From Aristolochia californica (taxonomy: Eukaryota; Streptophyta; Magnoliopsida; Piperales; Aristolochiaceae), in the NCBI GenBank assembly GCA_029961685.1, contig JARWKL010000016.1:14638157-14702156 (forward strand): 64,000 bases of DNA. The letters are read 5' to 3'. A program made the position numbers and the translations under genes. Within the stretch, counting starts at the first letter, position 1. Each line of letters opens with the position of its first letter. Of the stretch, positions 11,686 through 21,540 are shown piece after piece. The notes under the pieces are model-generated. The model was not told where the DNA came from. It saw nothing but the letters and a program-made list of their open reading frames with translations, and made no database searches.

Positions 11686-12720
11686 GATTCAAATACTCTA
11701 TGGAGTTCAAGATCATATATTCTATTTCTTTTTTTCCATAAGGGCACCCAAGAAAAATGCAACGGACTGCATGCACATCAAATTTGGATGGCTTGTGGGC
11801 ATGAGTGGAGACAAAACATAAACATCCAAAAAATCCTAAATGTGAGTAATGTACAATATTAAACAACTGTTCATAAGGTGTTTTACCTTATAAAATCGGT
11901 GTAGCTATCCGATTTATATGATAAGCAATAGTTAAAATGGCATCTTTCCAAAAAATTTTAGGCAGAAGGACTTGAAAAAGTAAGGCTCATGCCATGTTTA
12001 GTAGGTATCTATGTTTGCGTTCCTCTACACAAGTAATAGGCCGCAAGAGTAACTTCATAGTCATTATCACTACGTACAATTTTGTACTTGGAAGATAATT
12101 GGGTTTCTACCATACTAATAAAATTAGCTAGGTGAGTCTAACTTTCAGATTTGTGGCGCATAAAATAAATCTATGTACACCTAGTAAAGTCATCAACTAT
12201 GGTGAGGAATATTGGGCCCCAGAAATATATGCAATTTGGTAATCCCCCAGATATCAACATGCAACATTTCAAAAGATAATTTGCTAGAGATTGTGCTCAA
12301 AGAAAATGACAATTTAGTCTGTTTAGCTAAGGGGCAAACCATACAATTGTTTGTATTACAAGAGTTTTTATTAAAAAAAAGAAGAAATGAAACAGATACT
12401 TTATTTGAAGGATGCTCGAGATGTTGATGCCAAAGACTAGAGGGAGAATGAACATAACATCAAGATGATTTTTGTTGTTAATTAAGGTAGTAGAGACCCT
12501 TCTGTTCAGTTCCCATTCCAATCATCTTCCTTTGTGTAGGTCTCGTATTGCACAAAAATGAGTAAGGAACACGGTGATATAGAGAGAATTATAAATAAGC
12601 TTGTTAATAGAAATGAGGTTTAATTGGAAAATTGGAACACATAAAATATTATTAAGAACTAAACTAGAAGAGAACACTATTTGACCAACATGTGTAACAT
12701 TGACATGAGAACCATCTGGT
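11686..12720 (-). pseudogene. Outer copia integrase half
   Basis: On the minus strand 12522-12728 gives the end of protease and the pre-integrase linker (ELPDGSHVNVTHVGQIVFS; LNNILCVPIFQLNLISI). Integrase core fragments follow through 12200-11900 in broken frames. 11690-11866 gives the integrase C-terminal region ([32 protein letters not shown]). The frame is then cut by the nested element's duplication at 11681-11685 and resumes at 6498. Confidence 0.75.
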
Positions 12721-13795
12721 AATTCCACTATTTTGTTCTTACCAGTTTTCCAAGTTTTAAGTAATTCAGGACAACAAACAATATGATCAGTTGCTCCACT
12801 ATCGAGAATTCATGTGTCTTTCTTACTTTGAGAGGAGAAGTAGAGGGCTTTACCTGAGAGTTCGTCATGGGTTGAGGAGTTACCCACATGATTTTCCATG
12901 GAGGACTTGTTATTACTGAGCATTTGCTTGATTTGCTGGCATTGCTCCTAAGTGAAAGGAAAGGAGTTGGATATTATGCATTCTTGAGTTTTCGACAAAA
13001 ATCAACTGTGTGACCCTTCCATCTGCAATAAGTGCACTTCAAATGTGCCCAACAATTTGCAACATTGTGATCATATTTGTTACATTTGTCACACATGTAA
13101 GTACCACCTTTCTTACTTGAATTTTTTACAAAAAAAACTGATGCCTTAGGTTGAACTATGCTTCTTTTAGTGGATACATCTTTCTGTTGTTCATGTTTGA
13201 GCACGAGGGAATAAACCTTGCCAATCTTTGGCAAACGATTCATTGTCAATATCCCATGAGAAACTTGATTGATTTTGAGTTTCTCGATAGGATAATTCCT
13301 TCATGATTCCACAACTACACTTTGAGATAAGACAAATAGCATTTCTCTTATCCCACAATCCTTTGAGTTTGGTGAAATAGGATCCAACAAATATATTGTG
13401 TTGTACGCAATCATATATCTCATTTTCAATATGAAATAATTGAACGCTATTTACCTAAGAAAAATATTCGCACAGTTCATTCCAAACTACTTGTGCTCTA
13501 TCTCAATAGAACACACTCATCACAATATTCTTGGAGATTGAACTCAATAACTAGGTTTTGACAAGGTTGTCACAACTAATCCATTGTTGCAATTCATTGT
13601 CGACATCCTTGTTTGGTTGCTTTATTGATCCATCAACAAAACCATATTTATTCTTGACTGTTAGAGCCATAGTCATGGAATGACTCCATGTGCTATAATT
13701 CTCCTTAGTGGGGAGTTGTGGGACGAGTACCACCCAGGCTAATCTGAATGGTGAAGATACAATGGGTGATTGAGATTAGCAAGTTTAGATGTCAT
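12721..13795 (-). pseudogene. Outer copia gag and protease
   Basis: A start at 13795 (MTSKLANLNHPLYLHHSD) is followed by a stop. The frame at 13551-13733 carries the copia gag N-terminal motif (NYSTWSHSMTMAL; YGFVDGSIKQP). 12974-13249 has two tightly spaced Cys/His clusters (CDKCNKYDHNVANC and CTYCRWKGHTVDFC), a tandem zinc knuckle. A protease active site reading ILDSGATDHIV lies at about 12780-12815. Stops separate the blocks. Confidence 0.8.
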
Positions 13796-14564
13796 GCTTG
13801 CAATATCCTTGTTGAAAGGTCACACGATTAAGCGGTAAATGTAATGGATTGGTGTTGTAATAGCACCGTCCTTGGAGCCAAAGATTAGTGGAAAGTCTTG
13901 CCTATGACTTCTAACACGTCTATCCTGGCAACGGTGCCAGAGAAAAAAAGGAATAATAAACTTCTCGAGCTTCGCACACACAGGTTGGTACTATCGATGC
14001 CAGAGAAGGAAAATCTTCTCGGGGATTTAACTTGATGTTTGGGAGAGGTGAGCAGGGTCTATGTCGGTGAACGATGACCGGTGCTGATCTATTAATGGAA
14101 CCAAATATGAGCCGATTTCCAGCAAGATGCCTCGGTGTCTATGTGCTTTTCACTTTCGAAACACCAGAAAACATTAATTTCTAGTGAGACGCATTGGCGT
14201 CTATGTCTGTGGATTTTTAGCCTTTGAACGTTGCCTGGTCGCAAAGTCGGAAATGATCGTGGTGAACCCAAAACCGATAAGGCCTGCTGTGGAGCCGAAA
14301 GTGGCAACGTTACCTGCCACTATTGTCACCGTCTTGATGGTCTGCCACGATGCATGATTTTTGTTAACCAAGAGGTTTTAGCAATAGAGCCTGTCACAAC
14401 GACGGATTTTATGGATAGATTGGGTTTTAGAGAAGCAGACGCTGAAGAACTATTTCACCCTTGTTCTCTATAAGACTGGCTGAGTGCATACTAAACAATG
14501 GCGATGGCGATTCTTCTAATTGGAGTCCCTCTTGTCGGAAGAAGCCAGGTACGCTCTGATACCA
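13796..14564 (-). other. 5' leader of outer copia
   Basis: The leader lies between gag and the 5' LTR. A perfect initiator-Met primer site occupies 14553-14564 (complement). Short frames (14092-14307, 14231-14473) have no recognisable content. Repeated TTCTCGRGG-type phrases occur near 13960-14030. Confidence 0.5.
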
Positions 14565-14709
14565 TAACAAATCTTTGTTTTCCAATTATGTGTATGTTAT
14601 TAGGTGACAGATTTATAAAAAGGGATATATCCGAATCAATTCAAAAATACAAATTCTATTTATCTACAAGATCTGTCTTTATCTTCAATCTTCAATTTTA
14701 TCTTCAACA
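14565..14709 (-). repeat. 5' LTR of outer copia
   Basis: 145 bp, matched to 4472-4606. It is followed on the outer side by the target duplication AAGTC (14710-14714). Confidence 0.85.
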
Positions 14710-15026
14710 AAGTCAGCCATGTTGAGAGCAGCATGCAGCATCCTGCATATCTTCTACGCCAGATTGACTACACTTAATTAATCCTGGGAGAACATTCCAT
14801 TTCTTCTTTTTTGCATGATGGTTAAGACTGCTCTCGGTACATGCTTATTAGAAAACCAACTAATCTTTTTCGAAAAGAGAATGATATCGATCTCTACTCT
14901 CCTGGGTTAGGTGCTTCTTCTTCTCCAATGGTTTAGGTATCCTCCTAGTAGATTAAGTACCGAAACAGATTAGAAATAAAAAAATAAAGCAGCTATTCAA
15001 TTAAGAAGTATCTAGCAGGCAAAACT

Positions 15027-15033
15027 TATAAAA
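15027..15033 (+). promoter_or_regulatory. TATA box of the dirigent gene
   Basis: TATAAAA lies 64-70 bp before the ATG, in an otherwise AT-rich upstream region (14715-15096). It implies a transcription start near 15060 and a short 5' leader. Position and motif fit a plant core promoter; the start site is inferred. Confidence 0.5.
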
Positions 15034-15096
15034 ACCCAGCAATAGCAACAGATAACGTAGTTCAGAGAGAATCCAAATCGTAACCCAGACTCCACA

Positions 15097-15648
15097 ATGC
15101 TGCCCAAGATCGTATTCTGCACAGCAGTCTCTGTAGCCACGGTCGCAGTTATCCTCTTGGCCTTGGTCTCACCAGTAGCACACTGGAGGTCACAAAAGAA
15201 CCAGACAAAGCCATGGCTACTGCTCTCTCTCTACATACAACGCCCCCACCAGCCAACTCCCAGCATCCATGTCTCCAGCGTTGCTGCTGAAGGAGCACTC
15301 ATCTTCCATCACATACTCACAGAGGGCCCCCGGAACAGTTCACAGGTTGTCGGAAGAGCTCAAGGATTCGTTATTCCGATCGAAAACTTTGCTCATTCTT
15401 CATTGAACATCATTTACCTCACCCTCGAAACGCCAGCGTTTTGTGGAAGCCTGAGCATTCAGGCCAAGAACATTAGAAATAAGCTCCGAGAAGAGCTCAC
15501 GATCGTGGGTGGTACTGGCTCTTTTGCCTTCGCTCGGGGGCTTGCCATTTTGACTCAGGCAGATGCACAGGCACCGGATGTTGATGCTATGTATCATGTT
15601 AAACTTCGACTGAGGTTTCGTGAGCACCCTCGACCAATTCCGGGATGA
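15097..15648 (+). CDS. Dirigent family protein
   Basis: Single-exon frame of 183 residues, a normal dirigent length. Residues 4-28 form a hydrophobic signal or anchor segment, so the product is likely secreted to the cell wall. The body shows dirigent landmarks: LSLYIQRPH (44-51), a central GRAQGFVIP...NIIYLTLETP stretch (86-113), and the strongly conserved GGTGSFAFARG (138-148). DVDAMYHVKLRL follows near the C-terminus. N80 lies in an NSS glycosylation sequon. Dirigent proteins steer stereoselective coupling of phenoxy radicals in lignan, lignin or related pathways and form beta-barrel trimers. The substrate here cannot be told from sequence. The reading frame is uninterrupted. A TATA box lies 64-70 bp upstream. 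The family call is firm; the subfamily is not assigned. Confidence 0.88.
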   Translation: MLPKIVFCTAVSVATVAVILLALVSPVAHWRSQKNQTKPWLLLSLYIQRPHQPTPSIHVSSVAAEGALIFHHILTEGPRNSSQVVGRAQGFVIPIENFAHSSLNIIYLTLETPAFCGSLSIQAKNIRNKLREELTIVGGTGSFAFARGLAILTQADAQAPDVDAMYHVKLRLRFREHPRPIPG

Positions 15649-15711
15649 AGAACCCTGTTCAATTTCTCTTTTCCCTTTTATTTTTTTCCCTTCGGAAGTG
15701 TTTCATATTAA

Positions 15712-16120
15712 ATTCTTTTGGGCAAACGCAACAAGACTGTAAGGTTCTCTGCAAGAGAAAGTTTTGGTACTTGTGATTGCTGACGAGGGGACTCTCCAAT
15801 TGTTATTAGTTGGATATAGAAAGGCCAGCTCCCAACCTCCATGGCAACATTGTTTAAGAGCTTATTGATATTTGTTACTCTTACATCTCCTGTTTCATGC
15901 ACCTAATGCACTTAAATGAACTGAAAAGCCCACCACAGTTTCACGGGCGAATCCCAAAAATATTTGTCTGTCTCAAACTCCAAGTATTGTGAAACAATTT
16001 TTGCAAATATCCCCTAGAGCCACGACTTTACAAATATTCTCACAAATTAGTTTTGAAAGATTTAAGGTCAATGAATCAAGAGAAAATCACATGAAGTGTG
16101 GGAGGACAATTGCATTGTCA
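15712..16120 (+). repeat. Dirigent 3' flank, duplicated at 53433-53870
   Basis: Starting about 60 bp after the dirigent stop, roughly 410 bp aligns by eye with 53433-53870. Shared phrases include GTAAGGTTCTCT, CATGCACCTAATGCACTTAA and CATGAAGTGTGGGAGGACA. The other copy has no dirigent reading frame beside it. Confidence 0.8.
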
Positions 16121-16129
16121 TGCCTTCTC

Positions 16130-17900
16130 ACATGTCAGTGGATACAGAGGGCTTAATAGCTTTTGGATGAACAGAGATCACTAATCGTCTCTTCGTTGCA
16201 GTAAATAAAAAAAAAATGTCCCTAATGTGAGGAACACTACATGGCAATTGAGGAATGATTATGTAGTTATTTCTTTCTGACTTTGGGTAAAAAACCTGGC
16301 TCCCATATATGAGAAATGCAAACCAGTTGCATAATTGAAATTTAAAGTAATTTAGCATGAGTACCAGTTTCCACAGCCTAGAGAAGGGCACTGAAATAAT
16401 TCTGTCTCATGTAGGATAAGCTTAAAAAATTTCAAAGATAAGACCTTTAAACTAACTCATAAACTTGCCTCGTCTCTGATCCAAGACCTTGACAAGGCTG
16501 GAAGAAACTCTCTGAGCAAAAATCCCTCTAGGCATTCCTCACAAGAATTTGAAAGAGCTCAAAATCAACGGAAGGCTTTTTCCAAACAAAGGGTGGCTCT
16601 AAATGGACAATTAGACAGAAAGCCCAAGTTTGCCATGCTAAAGCCTCCAAAGAACAAAAGAAACCATCTTTATTTGATTTGTACATTGGTGAGTGTAAAA
16701 TAAGCACAACAACTGATAAGCTTCCTGACAAGTTTCTTTTTTTTTCTTTCTCGAAATATGATCAATTGTTGGCCTACTCCACATTCAAGAAAATACAGAG
16801 CTAAAGAGAGAAGGTTGCGAGGATGATGGGAGTGTGGGAAGTGAGATGGTGTAGGGCAAGAGCACCTTTCTTTCAAATTCCACGACAAAATGGGTGGGAG
16901 CATCCAACAGCAAGGAGCTGCTGGGAGAGGAAACTAGAAACGAGCAAGGTCTCCCATTACGACAATTGTTTTCTGAGATTTCCCAGCATAAAGATTAATT
17001 CGTATGGAGGCTCTAATGTCAGCTTCTGTAGAATCACATTCACCGCTTGGGCCTGAGAGAACAAGAAATGTGGTACTAATATAGTCCCCAATAGCTCCAC
17101 CTAATCATCCAAGTAGAAGCCTAAGAAATTCAGCTTTCACTGTCCTAGTAGAAGCCCTTGCCATGGTATGTCAAATTGGGTGGCTGTTCTTTGAAAGTCG
17201 GAATGGTCCTCCAGTGTCTTCTGATTATGAAGCTTGGGAATGGTAGTCTCTGAAGTGAAATGATCCATAAGAGAGCGGAGTGGATTATGGTTTTCAATGA
17301 TTTGGCCAATTTTGAATCAGAGGTGCGGCTGAATGTTCTCTTGTTCCTTTCAGGCCACATATACAATGGGACTGGTTCAACCCCTAAGGAGAGTCTTTCC
17401 TGAACTCTCTTTCTGTCATCTCTCTCTCTATTATTCCTATATCCCTTAATTCTACACTTTTTCAAAACCAGAACAACATTATGCTAAGAATTTGGGGATG
17501 GATTCCAGAAAGCAAATTTGGACACCAACACTGAACACATGGAGAATTGCTCCCTGAACCCAGGAGCTTAGTGAGCAGTCAAGAAGAATGTGATCTAGTG
17601 GCTCCTCTACTTTCTCATAAAGCTTGCAATCTTTTTGACGATGATTTCACCTCTTCTATGCAACATCACACGTAAGAGCTTTCCTGCCTCTTGCTGCCCC
17701 CTTAAGAAGTGTAAAATTTTTAGTGGAGCCAGAACTTCAATGGTAGACTGGCATCCTGAGCTGTATCTGACAGGAAGTTGGCCGTGATTGGGTTGTGGTA
17801 TGTGCCACTGAGTAGGTGCCAAGGGATGTGAGGCTCCACATTGGATAGTCAGTCTACTCCCTGGCAAGTAGTGAAAATGTCATCCAACAGCTGCAGAAAG
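16130..17900 (-). pseudogene. LINE-like remnant with RT zinc-binding region
   Basis: On the minus strand 17560-17700 contains a Cys/His arrangement (KDCKLYEKVEEPLDHILLDC) like the zinc-binding domain that follows LINE reverse transcriptases in plants. 17145-17465 contains a PERNKRTFSRTSDS block resembling the usual 'W.ERN.R.F' tail. Many stops and shifts break it. 16240-16900 is weakly similar to 28290-28960, suggesting two old copies of one family. No RT catalytic motif was found. Confidence 0.45.
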
Positions 17901-18127
17901 CTAGAAAGTTCTGTAATCTCTTCAGATCCGATTTCACACATCAGAAATCTACCAACTCTTGATTACAGGCACATTGGTTACAGTCAAAACATTAATTGAG
18001 ATACTAGGATAGCAAGCACTCACCCTTCTTCCCATCTCACATGACTGCTGACTGATGCTTCACGCATTGATCCCCAAAGCCCCGCATACAATTAATTATA
18101 AATATCTGCATTTACACCAAAGCTTTC
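17901..18127. other. Downstream flank of the PPR gene
   Basis: Short spacer holding the presumed 3' untranslated region of the minus-strand PPR gene. No other feature is seen. Confidence 0.4.
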
Positions 18128-20185
18128 TCACTCATTCAAAAATGCTCTGGAAGGGCTCAGAAAGTATCCAACAGACCTCATATGATGAGTTAGTCCATCT
18201 AGCATGGAGTAAATACTGCTTGAGAGCTCATGTCTTATATCTTCAACCAGAAACGCATGAATGTTGCCATCAATTTCAATCAAGCTAAGTGCATTTGCTT
18301 TTCTAATTCCCTTCTCCTTCATCAAAATCCTGACTCTCTTCACATCTTCCCACCTCTTCATGTCACAAAATATATTCGACACAAGTACAAAAAGCCCTCC
18401 ATTATATGGTACTAACTCTAGCAACTGTTTCAAAATTTGCACTGTGATCTCTATATTGCCATGGATCCTACAAGCACCAAGTAAGGCACCCCATACAACT
18501 GCATCTGGCTTCATTGGCATAGTCCCGATCACAAGAACAGCTTCCTGCAAATGTCCTGCTCGACCTAGGAGATCAACCATACAAGCATAGTGTTCAATTT
18601 CATGTGGAACACCATAATCTGGGTTCATTGCCTCAAAGTAATACCGACCCTTGTGCAAAAAGCCCCCATGACTGCAGGCAGTAAGAATACCAACAAAGGT
18701 AATCCCATCAGGACAAAGACCTGTGTCTTTCATCATTTCAAAGAGATCAATAGCATCTTGGGCCAGACCATGCATTGCAAAGGCCCCAATCATCACATTC
18801 CACAATACCACATTTTTTATTGGAATCTGGTTGAAGAGATCCAAAGCTATGGTGAGGGATCCACATTTCGTGTACATATCTAAAAGAGAATTATATAGTG
18901 TTATACTAGGAGATATCATGTTGGAAGATATGTAAGTGTGAACTTTCTTACCCATTACCAAGTCACCAATTTGGCTACAAGCTGCAAGGACATTTACTAG
19001 TGTTACTTCATCTGGCTTCTCTGTTGAAAGTTGCATCTGGGCATATAGATCTAGAGCTTCTCGACAAAGACCATGTTGGGCATAACAAGAAATCATGGAA
19101 TTCCAGGAAACAACATTTCTCTCTGCCATTTCATCAAAATGTTGGCGAGAAAGATCAAAGAGGCCATGATTGGCATATGCACTAAACATTGACGTCCAAG
19201 TGACGACATTTTTATCAGGCATCTTATCAAATAGCATTTTTGCTGTGGCCAAATAGCCACACTTGGCATACATGTCCAATAAGGCATTCTTGACAAATAA
19301 ATCAGTTCTTACCCCAGTAGTTTCAATGTAAAGATGCAGAATTCGACCAAGCTCAATATTACCTGTTTGAGAACAGACTGTAAGAAGGTTAACAAAGGTA
19401 AACTCATCAGGATACAAACCAGAATCTCTCATTCTCCCAAACAGTTGAAGTGCTTGCGGACAAAGCCCCATCTGGGAATAGCCACCAATCATTGAATTCC
19501 AGGACACTGTATTCTTATCAATAATATCATCAAACACTTTGCGAGAGAAATCTATTGTTCCACAAACCGCATAAACATGGAGCAGTGCATTTTGCACATA
19601 AACTTGAGACACGAACCCGAGCTTGATAACTTGAACGTGAATTGCTAGTGTTTCCGCTAAAGCCAATTCAAACGCGCAGGCTTTCAAGACAAAGGGAAAG
19701 GTGAAATCATTGGGTAACCTGCCCGTGCCCAACATTTGATGGTATTGCAGAAGGGCTTCTTTCGGGCTATCACTATTTGAGTACCCACGTATCAAACTAT
19801 TCCACATGAACAGGTTGGGTTCTGTAACTTGATTAAAAATCAAGCGAGCGTAGCTGAGACCGCCAACAAGAGATATGGCACAAAAAGCGATGAGTTTTCC
19901 AACGGTTAGCGTCTCTTCGAACAACCCCTTGACAATTATCTGGGCATGGATTTGAGTGATATGTTTCATGGTTGAGCACTTTTCCAAGTGGGAGTGCAGG
20001 ATGTAGTGGACAGGAGACATGACTTTGGTATTGAAGCTGGTAGCCGCGAAAGAAAATGCAACGGAAATTAGCCGAGACAAGGGAACGGAAATTGAGCGGG
20101 AACCAAAGGTCAAACGCGTGAGAGGAGCTAGCATGATTGTTAATTGCAGAATTGGAGCATTAGGAAGCATCTTGAAGGCGAACAC
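18128..20185 (-). CDS. PPR protein, PLS class with E-type C-terminus
   Basis: Uninterrupted single-exon frame of 685 residues, the usual architecture of plant organellar RNA-binding PPR proteins. Residues 1-60 are hydrophobic and basic, with few acidic residues, and suit a mitochondrial or plastid transit peptide. From about 70 (LEKCSTMKHITQIHAQIIVKG) repeated 31-36-residue motifs follow. Examples are MWNSLIRGYSNS (128-139), SWNSMIGGYSQMG (228-240), TWTSMFSAYANHG (329-341), SWNSMISCYAQHG (360-372) and LWNVMIGAFAMHG (461-473). They alternate with KNALLDMYAKCG-type L/S repeats. An E-type extension covers about 566-680 (VVWGALLGACRIHGN; VLVSNIF; LIEIDGNIHAFLVED). There is no DYW deaminase domain. 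Such proteins bind organellar transcripts site-specifically, often for C-to-U editing; the target cannot be predicted here. In-frame ATGs at residues 6, 18 and 56 are alternative starts. Confidence 0.9.
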   Translation of the reverse strand: MFAFKMLPNAPILQLTIMLAPLTRLTFGSRSISVPLSRLISVAFSFAATSFNTKVMSPVHYILHSHLEKCSTMKHITQIHAQIIVKGLFEETLTVGKLIAFCAISLVGGLSYARLIFNQVTEPNLFMWNSLIRGYSNSDSPKEALLQYHQMLGTGRLPNDFTFPFVLKACAFELALAETLAIHVQVIKLGFVSQVYVQNALLHVYAVCGTIDFSRKVFDDIIDKNTVSWNSMIGGYSQMGLCPQALQLFGRMRDSGLYPDEFTFVNLLTVCSQTGNIELGRILHLYIETTGVRTDLFVKNALLDMYAKCGYLATAKMLFDKMPDKNVVTWTSMFSAYANHGLFDLSRQHFDEMAERNVVSWNSMISCYAQHGLCREALDLYAQMQLSTEKPDEVTLVNVLAACSQIGDLVMGKKVHTYISSNMISPSITLYNSLLDMYTKCGSLTIALDLFNQIPIKNVVLWNVMIGAFAMHGLAQDAIDLFEMMKDTGLCPDGITFVGILTACSHGGFLHKGRYYFEAMNPDYGVPHEIEHYACMVDLLGRAGHLQEAVLVIGTMPMKPDAVVWGALLGACRIHGNIEITVQILKQLLELVPYNGGLFVLVSNIFCDMKRWEDVKRVRILMKEKGIRKANALSLIEIDGNIHAFLVEDIRHELSSSIYSMLDGLTHHMRSVGYFLSPSRAFLNE

Positions 20186-20235
20186 TTATGCCAAGTCCGG
20201 GATGAAATCCAAGTCTTTATTTGTAGTGCACATGG

Positions 20236-20412
20236 TGATAGAAAATATATCTAGGGTTATTTTGGTTATTTTACCACTTTTGTGGTTAATTTCTTTATGT
20301 AATCTTATTCTGCATGTTAAATTATATTAATGGTTAAATTTTCATGTACATAGGATATGTGGTTAGGGAGATATAAGGAGATTAATGTTTATTAAGTATA
20401 TAGGAGCATATC
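20236..20412 (+). repeat. Truncated 5' LTR of copia A
   Basis: Matches the first part of 25476-25801 and of 53875-54208 (TGRTAGAAAAT..., then GGTTAGGGAGATATAAGGAG). The match breaks off at about 20412 into leader sequence that resembles 59240-59330 of copia B. Confidence 0.8.
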
Positions 20413-20522
20413 TTATTTTTGTGCCCTAATCCTAATTTTTTGAGTGGGGCACACCTTTGCGATAAATCTAAAAATTGTCTAAAAGTTTAAATTGGTTATT
20501 TTGTCATCATATATTTAGTATT

Positions 20523-21540
20523 ATGGCTAGGACAGGAGAATTTCATACCCCAGCTAGAGAAAAATTTGGGTTTAATGAAAAAGAAGTTGATAGGGCAAAT
20601 TGATAGGGCCTAATTATCTTAATTGGGTTAAGTCTGTCAAAATGTATCTTAAGGGTAAAAGAAGTTGAAGTTTATCCGAGACGATCCTCTGGTGCCTCCA
20701 GATGATGATTGGGAGGTAGACGATAGTCAAGTTATGACTTGGATTATCAATGGTTTGATTCTACTCTTAGAAATCAGATGATGAACTTTGAGACAACAAA
20801 GGCTATGTAGTTGTCTTTTGAATCTTTATATGCACAGGAATGTAATTTCTCTCGAGTTTATGAGCTATATAAAGACTTTTTTGGGTTGAAAAGAGGAAAT
20901 CGAACTGTTACATAATATTACAGTGCATTCTTTGGCATATGGCAGGAGAGCAATGTATATCTTTCGTTTACTACAGATGAAAATGAGTTGAGGAAACTTC
21001 AAATTCAGCTGCTTGTTGCAAAATAATTGAATGGTTTAGGTGCTGAATTTGATGCTATTAAAGCCCATGTGTTAGCTTCAAACGAAATCCCTACTCTCTC
21101 TACCATTTTTAATCGGATTATGCGGGTTGAAAAGACTATTGTACCTGGAACAGGTAAATGAGGTAAGATAATGGAAGCCACTACTCTTAATGCTTCCAAC
21201 ACTACATCAACACCTATATATTCTTCTAGAGGAAGAGGTAGAGGTCACGTAGAGAGGGCCCAAGCAGAGGTAGAGGATGTGGTGATGGTAAGTAAAAAAT
21301 GAAGTGTGTTCATTGTGGCATAAATAATTATTATTCTAATAGATGTTGGGTTAAGTTTGACAAGCCTGCATGAGCTAATTCTACAACTCCTGATAGTGGA
21401 AGTGGGAGTTTAGATTCTTCTATGTCGGTTACATTGGGTGCTCCAAATGAGATGCAACAATTGATACAGTAGTAGTATCAGATTGCTCAATGCATGGCCA
21501 AGATATTTTTTCTTTGACCTCAACATTTGTAGCTCATGCT
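20523..21540 (+). pseudogene. Copia A gag
   Basis: Start at 20523 (MARTGEFHTPAREKFGF), with a stop after 26 residues. The UBN2-type gag body is recognisable in pieces to about 21180. A zinc knuckle follows at about 21300-21370 (CVHCGINNYYSNRCW), in which the His position is Tyr. A lysine-poor, glycine- and arginine-rich stretch precedes it. Multiple stops. Confidence 0.7.

Larger units (their letters stand above)
4472..14709 (-). mobile_element. Outer Ty1/copia element, split by a nested copia
   Basis: Bounded by LTRs 4472-4606 and 14565-14709, with target duplication AAGTC at 4467-4471 and 14710-14714. On the minus strand the order is 5' LTR, primer site (complement of 14553-14564, exact TGGTATCAGAGC), gag, protease, integrase, RT, RNase H, polypurine tract (about 4607-4617) and 3' LTR. 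Removing the nested insertion leaves about 5.06 kb, normal for copia. The nested element and its CCTGA duplication interrupt pol between 6499 and 11685. The 3' LTR edge reads TTA rather than the usual TCA/ACA. It is dead through interruption and many stops. Confidence 0.9.

Noticed and set aside
18230..19185. Plus-strand frames across 18.0-19.2 kb
   Set aside because: They are antisense shadows of the intact PPR reading frame.
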